Source: Opitutaceae bacterium (lineage in GTDB: Bacteria; Verrucomicrobiota; Verrucomicrobiia; Opitutales; Opitutaceae). Taken from it: a stretch of DNA of 43,709 nucleotides. Positions 16,315 to 24,768 of this stretch are shown here, piece after piece. The stretch is taken from contig JAEUHC010000007.1 of assembly GCA_016794785.1 (NCBI GenBank), forward strand, positions 1 to 43,709. The letters are read 5' to 3'. The notes beneath the pieces are model-generated. The model saw only the letters and a list, made by a program, of their open reading frames with translations. It had not been told where the DNA came from and did not search any database. Every line of letters starts with the position of its first letter. Within the stretch, counting starts at the first letter, position 1. A program made the position numbers and the translations under genes.

Positions 16315-16342
16315 AAGCCCGCCATCATGGCGGGCTTTTTTT
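16315..16342 (+). terminator. Rho-independent terminator after bL31
   Basis: Perfect 9-bp stem AAGCCCGCC (16315-16323) / GGCGGGCTT (16329-16337) with loop ATCAT and a run of Ts. It ends the bL36-bL31 transcript 28 bp after the stop. Confidence 0.92.
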
Positions 16343-16447
16343 GTTTTCCTACCTGAGTCGCACCCTTGTGCGCCTTTTGCGCGCGGTTCGATTTTTTCCG
16401 TGTGTTCCACCGGTTCCGTGCGCAACGCTCTGCGTCCTTTTTCCCTC

Positions 16448-17662
16448 ATGCGCATCCATCCGTTTCAAGGTCTTGTTCCCACGGCCGCCGCCGCTTCTCA
16501 AGTGGCTTGTGTGCCCTATGACGTCGTCAACACGGCCGAAGCCGCCGCGCTCGCCGCGGGCAAGCCCGACAGCCTGCTGCACGTGGACCGGGCCGAGATC
16601 GGGCTGCCGCCGAACACCGATCCTTATAGCGACATCGTCTATGCCCGGGCACGGGACAACTTTCTCGCGCTGCAAAAAAGGGGGGCGCTCGTGCGTGAGA
16701 CCGAGCCGTGCCTCTACGTCTATCAGCAGCAGATGGGCTCCCACGTGCAACGCGGCCTCATCGCCGGTTGCCATGTCGACGACTACGACCGCGAACTCAT
16801 CAAGAAGCACGAGAAGACCCGCAAGGACAAGGAGGACGACCGCACGCGCCTCATCGACACGCTCAGCGCCGACACGGGCCCGGTGTTTCTCACCTACCGC
16901 GATCACGCGCCGGTGACATCGCTCGTCAACGCCAAGACCAAGGAAAAACCGCTGCATGACTTTACTGCTCCCGACGGCATCCGCCACACTGTGTGGCGCA
17001 TCGCCGGGGGCGCCGAGTGGGTGGAAGCCTTCGCCGCCGTGCCCGTGACCTACATCGCCGACGGGCATCACCGCGCCGCCAGCGCCGCACGTGTCGCGCG
17101 GCTCCGCCGCGAACGGAATCCCGGCCACACCGGCAGCGAGGACTACAATTGGTTTCTCTGCGTCCTCTTCCCGGCGAGCGAACTCAAGATTCTCCCCTAC
17201 AACCGCATCGTGGCCGATCTCAACGGGCTTTCGCCGGCGGACTTTCTGGCCAAGGTGCGGGCGCTCTTCGGCCTGCGCGAAGCCGCTTCGCCGAGCCCTG
17301 CGACCGTCGGCGAGGTGAGCATGTATCTCGATGGAAAATGGTATGGCCTGCGGTGTGTGGCCGAGCCCAGCGCCGACCCGGTCTCACGGCTCGATGTGAG
17401 TGTGCTCCAGGACAAGCTCCTCGGTCCCGTGCTTGGCATCGCCGATGTGCGGACCAGCAAGCGCATCGACTTCGTCGGTGGCATCCGCGGTCCCGGTGAA
17501 CTGGTGAAACGCGTCGACGCCGACGGCGGCGTGGGCTTCTCGATGTTCCCGGTTACGCTCACGCAACTCATGGACATTGCCGATGCCGGCCAGATTATGC
17601 CGCCCAAGAGCACGTGGTTCGAGCCCAAGCTCCGGTCGGGCCTCGTGGTGCATACGTTTTGA
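16448..17662 (+). CDS. DUF1015 family protein
   Basis: A 404-residue cytoplasmic protein of the DUF1015 family (PF06245). It begins MRIHPFQGLVPT, contains the conserved PYDVVN near residue 23 and the hallmark YIADGHHRAASAA in the middle, and is full length for the family. The function is unknown; in many genomes the gene lies beside phosphoglycerate dehydrogenase or serine-pathway genes, which is not the case here. I chose the ATG at 16448 because homologues start there; an upstream ATG would add 16 unconserved residues. It stands alone between the bL31 terminator and the cation exchanger gene. Confidence 0.88.
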   Translation: MRIHPFQGLVPTAAAASQVACVPYDVVNTAEAAALAAGKPDSLLHVDRAEIGLPPNTDPYSDIVYARARDNFLALQKRGALVRETEPCLYVYQQQMGSHVQRGLIAGCHVDDYDRELIKKHEKTRKDKEDDRTRLIDTLSADTGPVFLTYRDHAPVTSLVNAKTKEKPLHDFTAPDGIRHTVWRIAGGAEWVEAFAAVPVTYIADGHHRAASAARVARLRRERNPGHTGSEDYNWFLCVLFPASELKILPYNRIVADLNGLSPADFLAKVRALFGLREAASPSPATVGEVSMYLDGKWYGLRCVAEPSADPVSRLDVSVLQDKLLGPVLGIADVRTSKRIDFVGGIRGPGELVKRVDADGGVGFSMFPVTLTQLMDIADAGQIMPPKSTWFEPKLRSGLVVHTF

Positions 17663-17772
17663 GGAGCGGCGGACGATGACTCGGATTTGCGGGTCGCGCT
17701 TGGCCGTTGATGTGTGGAGTTGAGCCACTGTTGACTGGCGTCACTTGGCGCTGGCTTCGTCAGATTCTTACT

Positions 17773-18738
17773 ATGGCTGCCCTGAATCATTGGCTCTCTC
17801 TCGTGCTTGGTCTCGGCCTGCTCTATGTGGGCGCACAAGTTTTGATTAAGGGTGGCGCGGCCATCGCTTTGCGGCTCGGCCTCAATTCCTTGGTGGTGGG
17901 CCTCACCGTGATCGCCTATGGCACGAGCAGCCCCGAGATGGTGGTCAGCTTCAAGGCCTCTGTCACTGGCAACGGTGCGATTGCGATCGGAAATGTCGTC
18001 GGCTCCAACATCTGCAATATAGTGCTCATCTTGGCGGTATGCTCACTGGTGTCGCCGGTGTCGGCTTCGACCCAGGTCATCCGCCGCGAGATTCCGATCA
18101 CGATCGGGGTCTCGTTGCTTCTCTGCGTTTTGTTGTGGGATGGCTCGCTGAGCCGCTTCGATGGCGCGGTGCTTTTCGCCGGCATCGTGGCCTATACTGT
18201 CTTCACGGTGCGCGATGCCCGGCGCGCCAGTGCGGCTCAGGCGACCGCGGAGTATGAGGCGGAGTTTCCGGAGCGAAAATCCAGCCTGTTGATGGCGCTC
18301 GTGCTCGTGCTGTTGGGCTTGGGCGTGCTGGTCGGAGGTTCGCAGCTCTTCGTGGATGGGGCCGTGAAGCTCGCGCAATCCTGGGGCGTGAGCCAGGCCG
18401 TGATCGGGCTGACGATTGTGGCCGTGGGCACGAGCATGCCGGAGTTTGCGACTTCGCTCGTGGCGGCGTTCCGGCGGCATGCCGATGTGGCGATCGGAAA
18501 CATCGTGGGCTCGAATATCTTCAACATTCTCGGCATCCTGGGCACCGCGGCGATGCTGCAACCCATCGATGCGACGGGCATCAGCCGGGTGGACCTTGCG
18601 GTCATGCTAGTGGCCGCGGTTTCGCTTTTTCCGCTGGCCCGCAGCGGCGGACGAATCAGCCGCTGGGAGGGTGCGGCGTTGCTGGTGCTTTATGTCGCCT
18701 ACACGATTTGGCTGATCCGCGGCATCGGTTCCACTTGA
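17773..18738 (+). CDS. Calcium/sodium antiporter (YrbG type, CaCA superfamily)
   Basis: A 321-residue inner-membrane exchanger with about ten helices. The two inverted alpha repeats are clear: GTSSPEM with GNVVGSNICN in the N-terminal half, and GTSMPEF with GNIVGSNIFN in the C-terminal half. These carry the acidic residues that bind Ca2+ and Na+. The start at 17773 (MAALNHWLSL) was preferred over an upstream ATG that would add 22 residues without membrane character. It precedes a Mrp antiporter operon by 32 bp and may be transcribed with it, joining calcium export to the sodium gradient. Confidence 0.93.
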   Translation: MAALNHWLSLVLGLGLLYVGAQVLIKGGAAIALRLGLNSLVVGLTVIAYGTSSPEMVVSFKASVTGNGAIAIGNVVGSNICNIVLILAVCSLVSPVSASTQVIRREIPITIGVSLLLCVLLWDGSLSRFDGAVLFAGIVAYTVFTVRDARRASAAQATAEYEAEFPERKSSLLMALVLVLLGLGVLVGGSQLFVDGAVKLAQSWGVSQAVIGLTIVAVGTSMPEFATSLVAAFRRHADVAIGNIVGSNIFNILGILGTAAMLQPIDATGISRVDLAVMLVAAVSLFPLARSGGRISRWEGAALLVLYVAYTIWLIRGIGST

Positions 18739-18770
18739 CCGTGCGGTTGCTCAGGCTGCCATAGTTCCCC

Positions 18771-21716
18771 ATGCCGATGGCTGCCGCCCTTTTGCTCGCC
18801 GTCTTTGCCCCGCTAGCTCTGGCCGTGGTGTTGCCTAGGGTGGGCCTGCGGCTCGGCTCGGTGACGGGATGGCTGGCGCTGCTGGCACCATTGATTTCTC
18901 TGGCGTCGCTTGGTTGGGTGCTGACGGTCCACGGCACGCACGCCCCGCCGGTGACATTCGAATGGATTCCGGCGCTCGGCATCAATCTCACGCTGCTGCC
19001 CGACGGACTGGCGTTGTTTTACGGTGTGGTGGTCTTGGGGGTGGGGGTGTTGGTCGTGATTTACGCCGCCAATTATCTCGACGGCCATTACCGTGATCAT
19101 GGCGCATTTTACGCCTACCTGCTGGTGTTCATGAGCGCGATGCTCGGCACGGTGCTGTCGGGCAACCTTATGGTGCTCTTTGTCAGCTGGGAGCTGACCG
19201 GGCTCGCCTCGTTCCTCCTCATCGGATTCTTGCACGAGGAAAAAAAATCCGCTTACGGGGCGCGCATGGCGCTGCTGACAACTGGTCTGACTGGGCTATC
19301 GCTCCTGGTCGGCGTCGTGTTGCTGGGCCGGGTGTTTGGCACGTATGAGCTGAGCGCGATTTTCGGCGCGCCGGTGCCGCCCGAAAAAGCGGGGCAGCTC
19401 ACGTGGGCGTTTCTCTTTTGCGCCATCGGCATCTTCGGCAAATCTGCGCAGTTCCCTTTCTGTTACTGGCTGCCCAACGCTATGGCCGCCCCCACCCCGG
19501 TGAGCGCCTACCTCCATTCGGCGACGATGGTGAAGCTCGGGGTTTTCCTGACCGCGCGCCTGCTGCCGTGCTTCCACGGTCTGCCGGAGTGGACCCCCCT
19601 GCTCGTCGTGGTTGGCTTTGGCACGATGTTGCTCGGCGTGATGCTCGCGATCGTGTCGCACGATCTCAAGGGCGTGCTGGCGTGGTCCACGGTCAGCCAG
19701 CTCGGCCTGCTGATCGGGTATTACGGGCTTTTTGCCGCTGGAGCCCCGCTCCGCTGGGACTACGTGCATATTCTCAACCACGTCTTCTACAAAGCCTGCC
19801 TGTTCATGGTCGTCGGCATCATCGATCACTCGACTGGCACGCGCGATCTGCGGCAACTCGGCGGGCTTTTCAGGCTGATGCCGCTGACAGGGCTGGCGGC
19901 GGCCATCGGCCTGGCCGCGATGGCGGGTCTGCCGCTCACGACCGGCTTTCTGAGCAAAGAGATGTTGCTGAAATCGATCTTCGATTTCTGGCGCTCGAAC
20001 CACGCGCTCGCTGACTTCGCGGCGGGGGCGGTCATCGTTGGTTCCGTGTTGAAGGTGGTCTTCGCCCTCCGGATCTTCAATCGCGGGTTCCTCGGCCGCC
20101 CGACGGAGGCGGTGACGGCTCACTGGCACGCCCCGTCGCTAGCGCTCCAAGTCGCCCCTCTGCTGCTCGCGGGCGCGACCGTGTTCTTCGGTGTGGCGGC
20201 GGGCGCGTTTGGGCGCCTGGGCGACGTGTTTGCCTTGGTCGGCGTGCATGACGCGCCGGCGGAGCTGCATCTGTGGCACGGGTTCACGCCGGAGTTGCTC
20301 GCCAGCGCGGGCATCGTGGCGGCGGGGGCGGGCTTGTATTTTGCGCTGGGGCGCATGGGATGGGCGCGCCTGAGCGCGCCGCGGGTGCTGGCGTTTGACC
20401 GCGGCTTTGAGGTGCTGATGGAGCGCATCCCGGCCTTTGGCCACTGGACGATTCGCCTTACGCAGGCGGATCGGCCCCTGCATTACTTGCCGGTCGTGTT
20501 GATCGCGATGCTTGCGCTCGGCGCTGGCTGGGCGTGGCACGCGTCGGATGGGTTTCGCGCGGTGCTGGCGTCGATCGCGCCGTGGCCGGACGAGATCTAT
20601 GGCTACCATCGGTTTTTTGTGGTGGCGCTCGTGGCGGGCGCGCTGGTCGCGGTGCTGACGGCGCGCGGGTGGGTGACGCAGTTGCTGGGCCTCTCCGTCA
20701 TCGGGTTTTTGGTGAGCTTCTACTTCGTGCTCGCGAAGGCGCCCGACCTCGCGCTGACGCAGATACTCGTCGAGACGGCGGCGCTACTGCTCGTGCTGAT
20801 GTTCATCATGCGGCTGAAGCGCGCGGGCCGCCGCGCCTCGCCGCCGCGCGATGGGCGGGTGTTCTCCGCTGTGCGGATCGCGCTCGCCGTCGGCGGCGGG
20901 CTGGCGGCGGCCGGCGCCATGCTGCTGTTCCAGACGCCGGCGTCCGATGGCAAGGTCGGCGCGCAGCTCCTCGCGCGCTCGCTGCCCGAGGCCAAGGGCG
21001 CCAACGCCGTCAACACCGCGCTGATCGACTTCCGCGGCCTCGACACGTTCTTCGAGATCCTCGTGCTGCTCGTCGCCACGCTCGGCTGCCTCGGCCTCCT
21101 GATGCGACGTCGCGCGGACCGGCCGCCGCGCCCGTGCCCGCCGCCGGCGGCGGGTGACGCGCGCGAGGTCACGCCCATCGGCGACTCCTTCATCCTCTCC
21201 ACGGTGGTCGCGGTGCTCTTCTTCATGATCAACGTGTTCGCGGTCTATCTGTTTTTCCGCGGTCACAACGCGCCGGGCGGAGGTTTCATCGCGGGCCTTT
21301 GCACCGGAATCTCGTTTGTCATGCTCGGCTTCGTGCAAGGCATCGAGCGGCTGCACCGACTGCTGCGCGTCGAGCCCGTGCGGCTCGCGGTCGCGGGGCT
21401 GCTGCTCGCGGCGGTCACGGGCGCGCTGCCCTTCGTGGCGGGCGGGCCGTTTTTCCAGCACTACCACCCCTACGTGAAGGACGTGCCCTTACTCGGCGAC
21501 GTTTACCTCGGGACGCCGGTCTTCTTCGACCTCGGCGTCTATCTGCTTGTGGTGGGCATCACGCTTAAGATCGTCTTCCCGCTCGCGAAGTCGATCGACG
21601 GGTTCCGCGCGTTCCTGCTCGACGAGGAGCGCGCCTACGCCGCGGCCGACGAGGAGCCGGTCGAGGCCGACGCGCAGGCCGTGCGGCCCGCGGCTGAACC
21701 GGAGGAGAGACGATGA
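18771..21716 (+). CDS. mrpA: Mrp Na+/H+ antiporter, fused subunits A and B
   Basis: A 981-residue membrane protein. The first ~500 residues are the NuoL-like proton channel (conserved SWELTGLASFLLIGF and SAYLHSATMVKLGVFL). Residues about 638-685 are the MrpA DUF4040 segment (AKAPDLALTQILVETAALLL). From about residue 805 an MnhB domain begins (SFILSTVVAVLFF, then RGHNAPGGGFIAGL). The fusion of A and B matches the PhaAB arrangement of rhizobia and some other bacteria. The complex exports Na+ in exchange for H+ and works only with all subunits. Its stop overlaps the mrpC start by 4 bp. Confidence 0.95.
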   Translation: MPMAAALLLAVFAPLALAVVLPRVGLRLGSVTGWLALLAPLISLASLGWVLTVHGTHAPPVTFEWIPALGINLTLLPDGLALFYGVVVLGVGVLVVIYAANYLDGHYRDHGAFYAYLLVFMSAMLGTVLSGNLMVLFVSWELTGLASFLLIGFLHEEKKSAYGARMALLTTGLTGLSLLVGVVLLGRVFGTYELSAIFGAPVPPEKAGQLTWAFLFCAIGIFGKSAQFPFCYWLPNAMAAPTPVSAYLHSATMVKLGVFLTARLLPCFHGLPEWTPLLVVVGFGTMLLGVMLAIVSHDLKGVLAWSTVSQLGLLIGYYGLFAAGAPLRWDYVHILNHVFYKACLFMVVGIIDHSTGTRDLRQLGGLFRLMPLTGLAAAIGLAAMAGLPLTTGFLSKEMLLKSIFDFWRSNHALADFAAGAVIVGSVLKVVFALRIFNRGFLGRPTEAVTAHWHAPSLALQVAPLLLAGATVFFGVAAGAFGRLGDVFALVGVHDAPAELHLWHGFTPELLASAGIVAAGAGLYFALGRMGWARLSAPRVLAFDRGFEVLMERIPAFGHWTIRLTQADRPLHYLPVVLIAMLALGAGWAWHASDGFRAVLASIAPWPDEIYGYHRFFVVALVAGALVAVLTARGWVTQLLGLSVIGFLVSFYFVLAKAPDLALTQILVETAALLLVLMFIMRLKRAGRRASPPRDGRVFSAVRIALAVGGGLAAAGAMLLFQTPASDGKVGAQLLARSLPEAKGANAVNTALIDFRGLDTFFEILVLLVATLGCLGLLMRRRADRPPRPCPPPAAGDAREVTPIGDSFILSTVVAVLFFMINVFAVYLFFRGHNAPGGGFIAGLCTGISFVMLGFVQGIERLHRLLRVEPVRLAVAGLLLAAVTGALPFVAGGPFFQHYHPYVKDVPLLGDVYLGTPVFFDLGVYLLVVGITLKIVFPLAKSIDGFRAFLLDEERAYAAADEEPVEADAQAVRPAAEPEERR

Positions 21717-22075
21717 CCGTGCAGATCGACATCGTGATCCTCGTGGGCCTGATGACGGCCACCGCGATCTACCTCATCCTGCAGCGCAACTTCGTGCGGA
21801 TCCTCTTCGGGTTCATTCTGCTCTCCAACGCCGCCAACCTCGCCCTCATCGGCGCTGCGGGCGATCCCTCGGGCAAGGCGCCGCCGCTCGTCGGCGAGGG
21901 CGCGGGCCACGCTCTGGTGGACCCGCTGCCGCAGGCGCTCATCCTCACGGCCATCGTCATCGGCTTCGGCGTGACGGCGTATCTGATTTTCCTGTTCTAC
22001 CGGCTCTTCGTGGACCACGACACAGACGAGCTCGACGAGGCCGCGGCGCGCGACGACGAGGGGGGCGCGCGGTGA
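21713..22075 (+). CDS. mrpC: Mrp antiporter subunit C
   Basis: A 120-residue, three-helix membrane protein homologous to NuoK. It shows the family blocks GFILLSNAANLALIGA and DPLPQALILTAIVIGFG. It pairs with MrpA and MrpD in the membrane arm of the antiporter. The start overlaps mrpA by 4 bp (ATGA), and its stop overlaps the GTG of mrpD, so translation is coupled throughout. Confidence 0.95.
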   Translation: MTVQIDIVILVGLMTATAIYLILQRNFVRILFGFILLSNAANLALIGAAGDPSGKAPPLVGEGAGHALVDPLPQALILTAIVIGFGVTAYLIFLFYRLFVDHDTDELDEAAARDDEGGAR

Positions 22076-23583
22076 ACGCCGTCGTCCTGCCCGTGCTGGC
22101 GCCCATGCTCACAGGCCTGCTCGCACTGCTGTGGTCGCGTCCGGCCGCTGGCCGGCGCGTGTTCCTTGCGGCCTCTGCGGCGGCGCAGCTCGCGCTGGCG
22201 CTGGGACTCTGCGTCGCGGCTCACCGTCACGGCACGCTGGTGCTGTCGCCGGGTGGGTGGGGCGCGAGCGTGGGCATCGTGCTCGCGGCCGACCTGCTCT
22301 CCGCGCTCATGCTAGCGCTCTCAACGTTCACGGCGCTCGCCTGCGTGCTCTTCGCCTGCGCCGCGCGGCCGGCCGCGGCGGAGCATCCGCTGCAGTTGCC
22401 GCTCCTGCAGTTTTTGGTCACGGGTGTGAACCTCGCGTTCGTCACCGGCGATCTGTTCAACCTCTTCGTTGCCTTCGAGGTGATGCTCATCTCCTCCTAC
22501 GCGCTGCTTACTCTGGAGGCCGACAACCGCAGCGTCCGCCACGCCTGGTCCTACCTCGCGATCAACCTCGTGGGCAGCGCGGTTTTTCTCGTCGCCTGCG
22601 GCTGGGCCTACGGGTTGCTCGGCACGCTCAACTTCGCCGGCCTCGCCGTCGGCCTCGACGCCCTGGGCGACGATCCGCGCGTTTCGCTGCTCGCGCTGAT
22701 CCTGCTCGCGGTCTTCGCGATCAAGGCCGGCTTGTTCCCGCTCTATTTCTGGCTGCCCAACAGCTACCCGATTCTGCCGGGCGCGGTCGCGGCGTTTTTC
22801 GCGGGCTTGCTCACCAAAGTCGGCGTCTACGTGCTGCTGCGGATCTTTGGCACGGTGTTCCCGCCGGACCTCGCCGTGGTGCACGGCGTGCTAAAATGGG
22901 CCGCAGGGCTCACGATGGTCTTCGGCGTCCTGGGCGCGGTCGCGCAGACCCGCGTGCAGCACATCCTCTCCTACCACATCGTGAGCCAGATCGGCTTCAT
23001 GGTGCTCGCGATCGGGTTTTTCACGCCGCTGGCGATCGCGGCAGCGATCCTCTACATCACACACCACATAGTGGTGAAATCGACGCTCTTCCTCGTGGGT
23101 GGCGCGGTGCAGCACGTCTTCGGCACCGACCGGCTCGACGCCACCGGCGGCCTGTGGCGCGCGCTGCCGTGGCTCGGCGGGGCGTTCCTCGTGCAAGCGC
23201 TCTCGCTCGCGGGGTTGCCGCCGCTCTCGGGCTTCTGGGGCAAGTTCCTGATCATCGTCGTCGGCGTCGAAAAACAGGAATGGGTGCTAATCGGCCTTTC
23301 CGTCGTTGCGAGCATCCTCACGCTCGTGAGCATGCTGAAGATCTGGCTCGCGTGTTTCTGGGCGCCCGCGCCCGCCGGGGCAGTGCCGCGCGTCCCGGTC
23401 ACGCGGCGCCTCACGGCGATCACAGTGGGACTGGCCGCGGTTTCGCTCGGCATCGGCCTCGGCGTGCAGCAGTTCCTGGCAGTCGCCGAGCGCGCCGCGA
23501 GACAGGTGCTCGACCGCCCGGCCTACATCGCGGCGGTCACGGGCCAGCCCGCGCCCGCCGCCACCCGGAGGCTCGCGCCATGA
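22072..23583 (+). CDS. mrpD: Mrp antiporter subunit D
   Basis: A 503-residue NuoM/N-like proton channel with about 14 helices. It shows LFNLFVAFEVMLISSYALL, the lysine-bearing GLLTKVGVYVLLR and HILSYHIVSQIGFMV. I place the start at GTG 22072, overlapping the mrpC stop, because the predicted protein begins at the first membrane helix (AVVLPVLAPMLTGLLA); the open frame extends upstream only as a shadow of mrpA and mrpC. Its stop overlaps mrpE by 4 bp. Confidence 0.93.
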   Translation: MNAVVLPVLAPMLTGLLALLWSRPAAGRRVFLAASAAAQLALALGLCVAAHRHGTLVLSPGGWGASVGIVLAADLLSALMLALSTFTALACVLFACAARPAAAEHPLQLPLLQFLVTGVNLAFVTGDLFNLFVAFEVMLISSYALLTLEADNRSVRHAWSYLAINLVGSAVFLVACGWAYGLLGTLNFAGLAVGLDALGDDPRVSLLALILLAVFAIKAGLFPLYFWLPNSYPILPGAVAAFFAGLLTKVGVYVLLRIFGTVFPPDLAVVHGVLKWAAGLTMVFGVLGAVAQTRVQHILSYHIVSQIGFMVLAIGFFTPLAIAAAILYITHHIVVKSTLFLVGGAVQHVFGTDRLDATGGLWRALPWLGGAFLVQALSLAGLPPLSGFWGKFLIIVVGVEKQEWVLIGLSVVASILTLVSMLKIWLACFWAPAPAGAVPRVPVTRRLTAITVGLAAVSLGIGLGVQQFLAVAERAARQVLDRPAYIAAVTGQPAPAATRRLAP

Positions 23584-24056
23584 TCGGCTTCGTGCTCAAC
23601 CTCGGGCTCGCGCTCATCTGGTTCTTTCTCGGGGACGAGCCGGACGGGGCGAGGCTGTTCGTGGGCTGGGTGCTCGGCTTCAGCCTCGTGTGGCTCTTTC
23701 GCGGTGTGCTGGGCGGCGACCATTACACGCGCCGCGCCGTGGCGCTCGTTGTGTTCCTCGCGGTTTTCCACCGGGAGCTGCTGCTCTCGAACCTCCAGCT
23801 CGCGCGCACCGTGCTCTTCGCCCGCAACCGCACGCTGCGCCCCGAGATCTTCCTCTACCCGGTCGCGGGCCTGACCAAGGCGGAGATACTGCTCCTCTCG
23901 CATTGCATCACGCTCACGCCCGGCACCTCGACCATCGACATCGAGGACGATTTCACCCAGCTCCGGCTGCACGCGCTCGACGGCTCGGACCTCCCAGCGC
24001 TGAGCGCTGGCATCAAGCGCAACCTTGAGGCGCGCATCCTCGCCTTCACCCGCTGA
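23580..24056 (+). CDS. mrpE: Mrp antiporter subunit E
   Basis: A 158-residue MnhE-type protein with an N-terminal hydrophobic region (about residues 3-60) and a cytoplasmic C-terminal part. The signature is HCITLTPGTSTIDIEDD at about residues 107-123. The subunit is needed for full activity of the complex. The ATG at 23580 overlaps the mrpD stop by 4 bp, and the stop shares one base with the mrpF start. Confidence 0.93.
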   Translation: MIGFVLNLGLALIWFFLGDEPDGARLFVGWVLGFSLVWLFRGVLGGDHYTRRAVALVVFLAVFHRELLLSNLQLARTVLFARNRTLRPEIFLYPVAGLTKAEILLLSHCITLTPGTSTIDIEDDFTQLRLHALDGSDLPALSAGIKRNLEARILAFTR

Positions 24057-24361
24057 TGACGATCTTCATCTACGCCTGCATCGCGCTCTCGATGATCGCC
24101 ACGCTGCTTTGCCTCTGGCGCATGGCCGCGGGGCCGACCACGCTCGACCGCATCCTCGCCTTCGACGGCATCGTGATCGCGACCGTGGCGATGATGGTGC
24201 TCTTCTCGATCTACTGGCGCACGGCGCAATTCATCGAACTCATCGTGATCATCGCGAGCCTGGGCTTCCTGACGACTGTGGCGTTCTACTATTTTCTGTC
24301 GCGGCAGCCGCCGGAGGCGGCGCTGGGGCGCGACGAGGCGCGGAAGGGGGGGCGGAAATGA
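24056..24361 (+). CDS. mrpF: Mrp antiporter subunit F
   Basis: A 101-residue three-helix protein (MnhF/PhaF). It carries the family pattern GPTTLDRILAFDGIVI with an acidic residue inside the membrane, then a charged cytoplasmic tail. The start shares one base with the mrpE stop, and the stop overlaps mrpG by 4 bp. Confidence 0.93.
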   Translation: MTIFIYACIALSMIATLLCLWRMAAGPTTLDRILAFDGIVIATVAMMVLFSIYWRTAQFIELIVIIASLGFLTTVAFYYFLSRQPPEAALGRDEARKGGRK

Positions 24362-24684
24362 TCGCGACACTCGTGCATTGGCTCGGGGTCTTCATGCTCG
24401 GCTTCGGTCTCGTGTTCCTGACAGTGGCGGCGGTGGGGCTGGCGCGGCTGCCCGATGTCTATTGCCGCTGCCATGCGCTGGGAAAGGCCTTCACTCTTGG
24501 CATCAACTCCCTCCTGCTCGGGCTCTGGTGCGCCCTGGACGAGCCCGTGGTCGGCCTCAAGATCGCGCTCGTGGTCTTCTTCCTCTTCGTAACGATCCCG
24601 GTCTCGACGCACCTGCTCACGCGGCTGGCTTGGCGCGCGCGCGCGCCGCGGTGGCGCGACGGCGGCCCCGGCGAGGGCGACTGA
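24358..24684 (+). CDS. mrpG: Mrp antiporter subunit G
   Basis: A 108-residue three-helix protein (MnhG/PhaG) with the signature GLARLPDVYCRCHALGKA at about residues 27-44. The ATG at 24358 overlaps the mrpF stop. It is the last canonical Mrp gene; a second antiporter of a different family starts 84 bp later. The C-terminal tail is basic and then acidic. Confidence 0.93.
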   Translation: MIATLVHWLGVFMLGFGLVFLTVAAVGLARLPDVYCRCHALGKAFTLGINSLLLGLWCALDEPVVGLKIALVVFFLFVTIPVSTHLLTRLAWRARAPRWRDGGPGEGD

Positions 24685-24768
24685 TCTTTGCGCTGGCGTT
24701 GTGCGCCGCGCGCTGCGCAAGTCAAGGAGCCGCCCCGTCCGCGTGCGGTGTCATTCCCCAGCTTCCGC

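Noticed and set aside
22131..24056. A 641-codon plus-strand frame through mrpD and mrpE
   Set aside because: Only its last 158 codons (from 23580) encode a protein family, MrpE; the rest is a shadow of mrpD in another frame.
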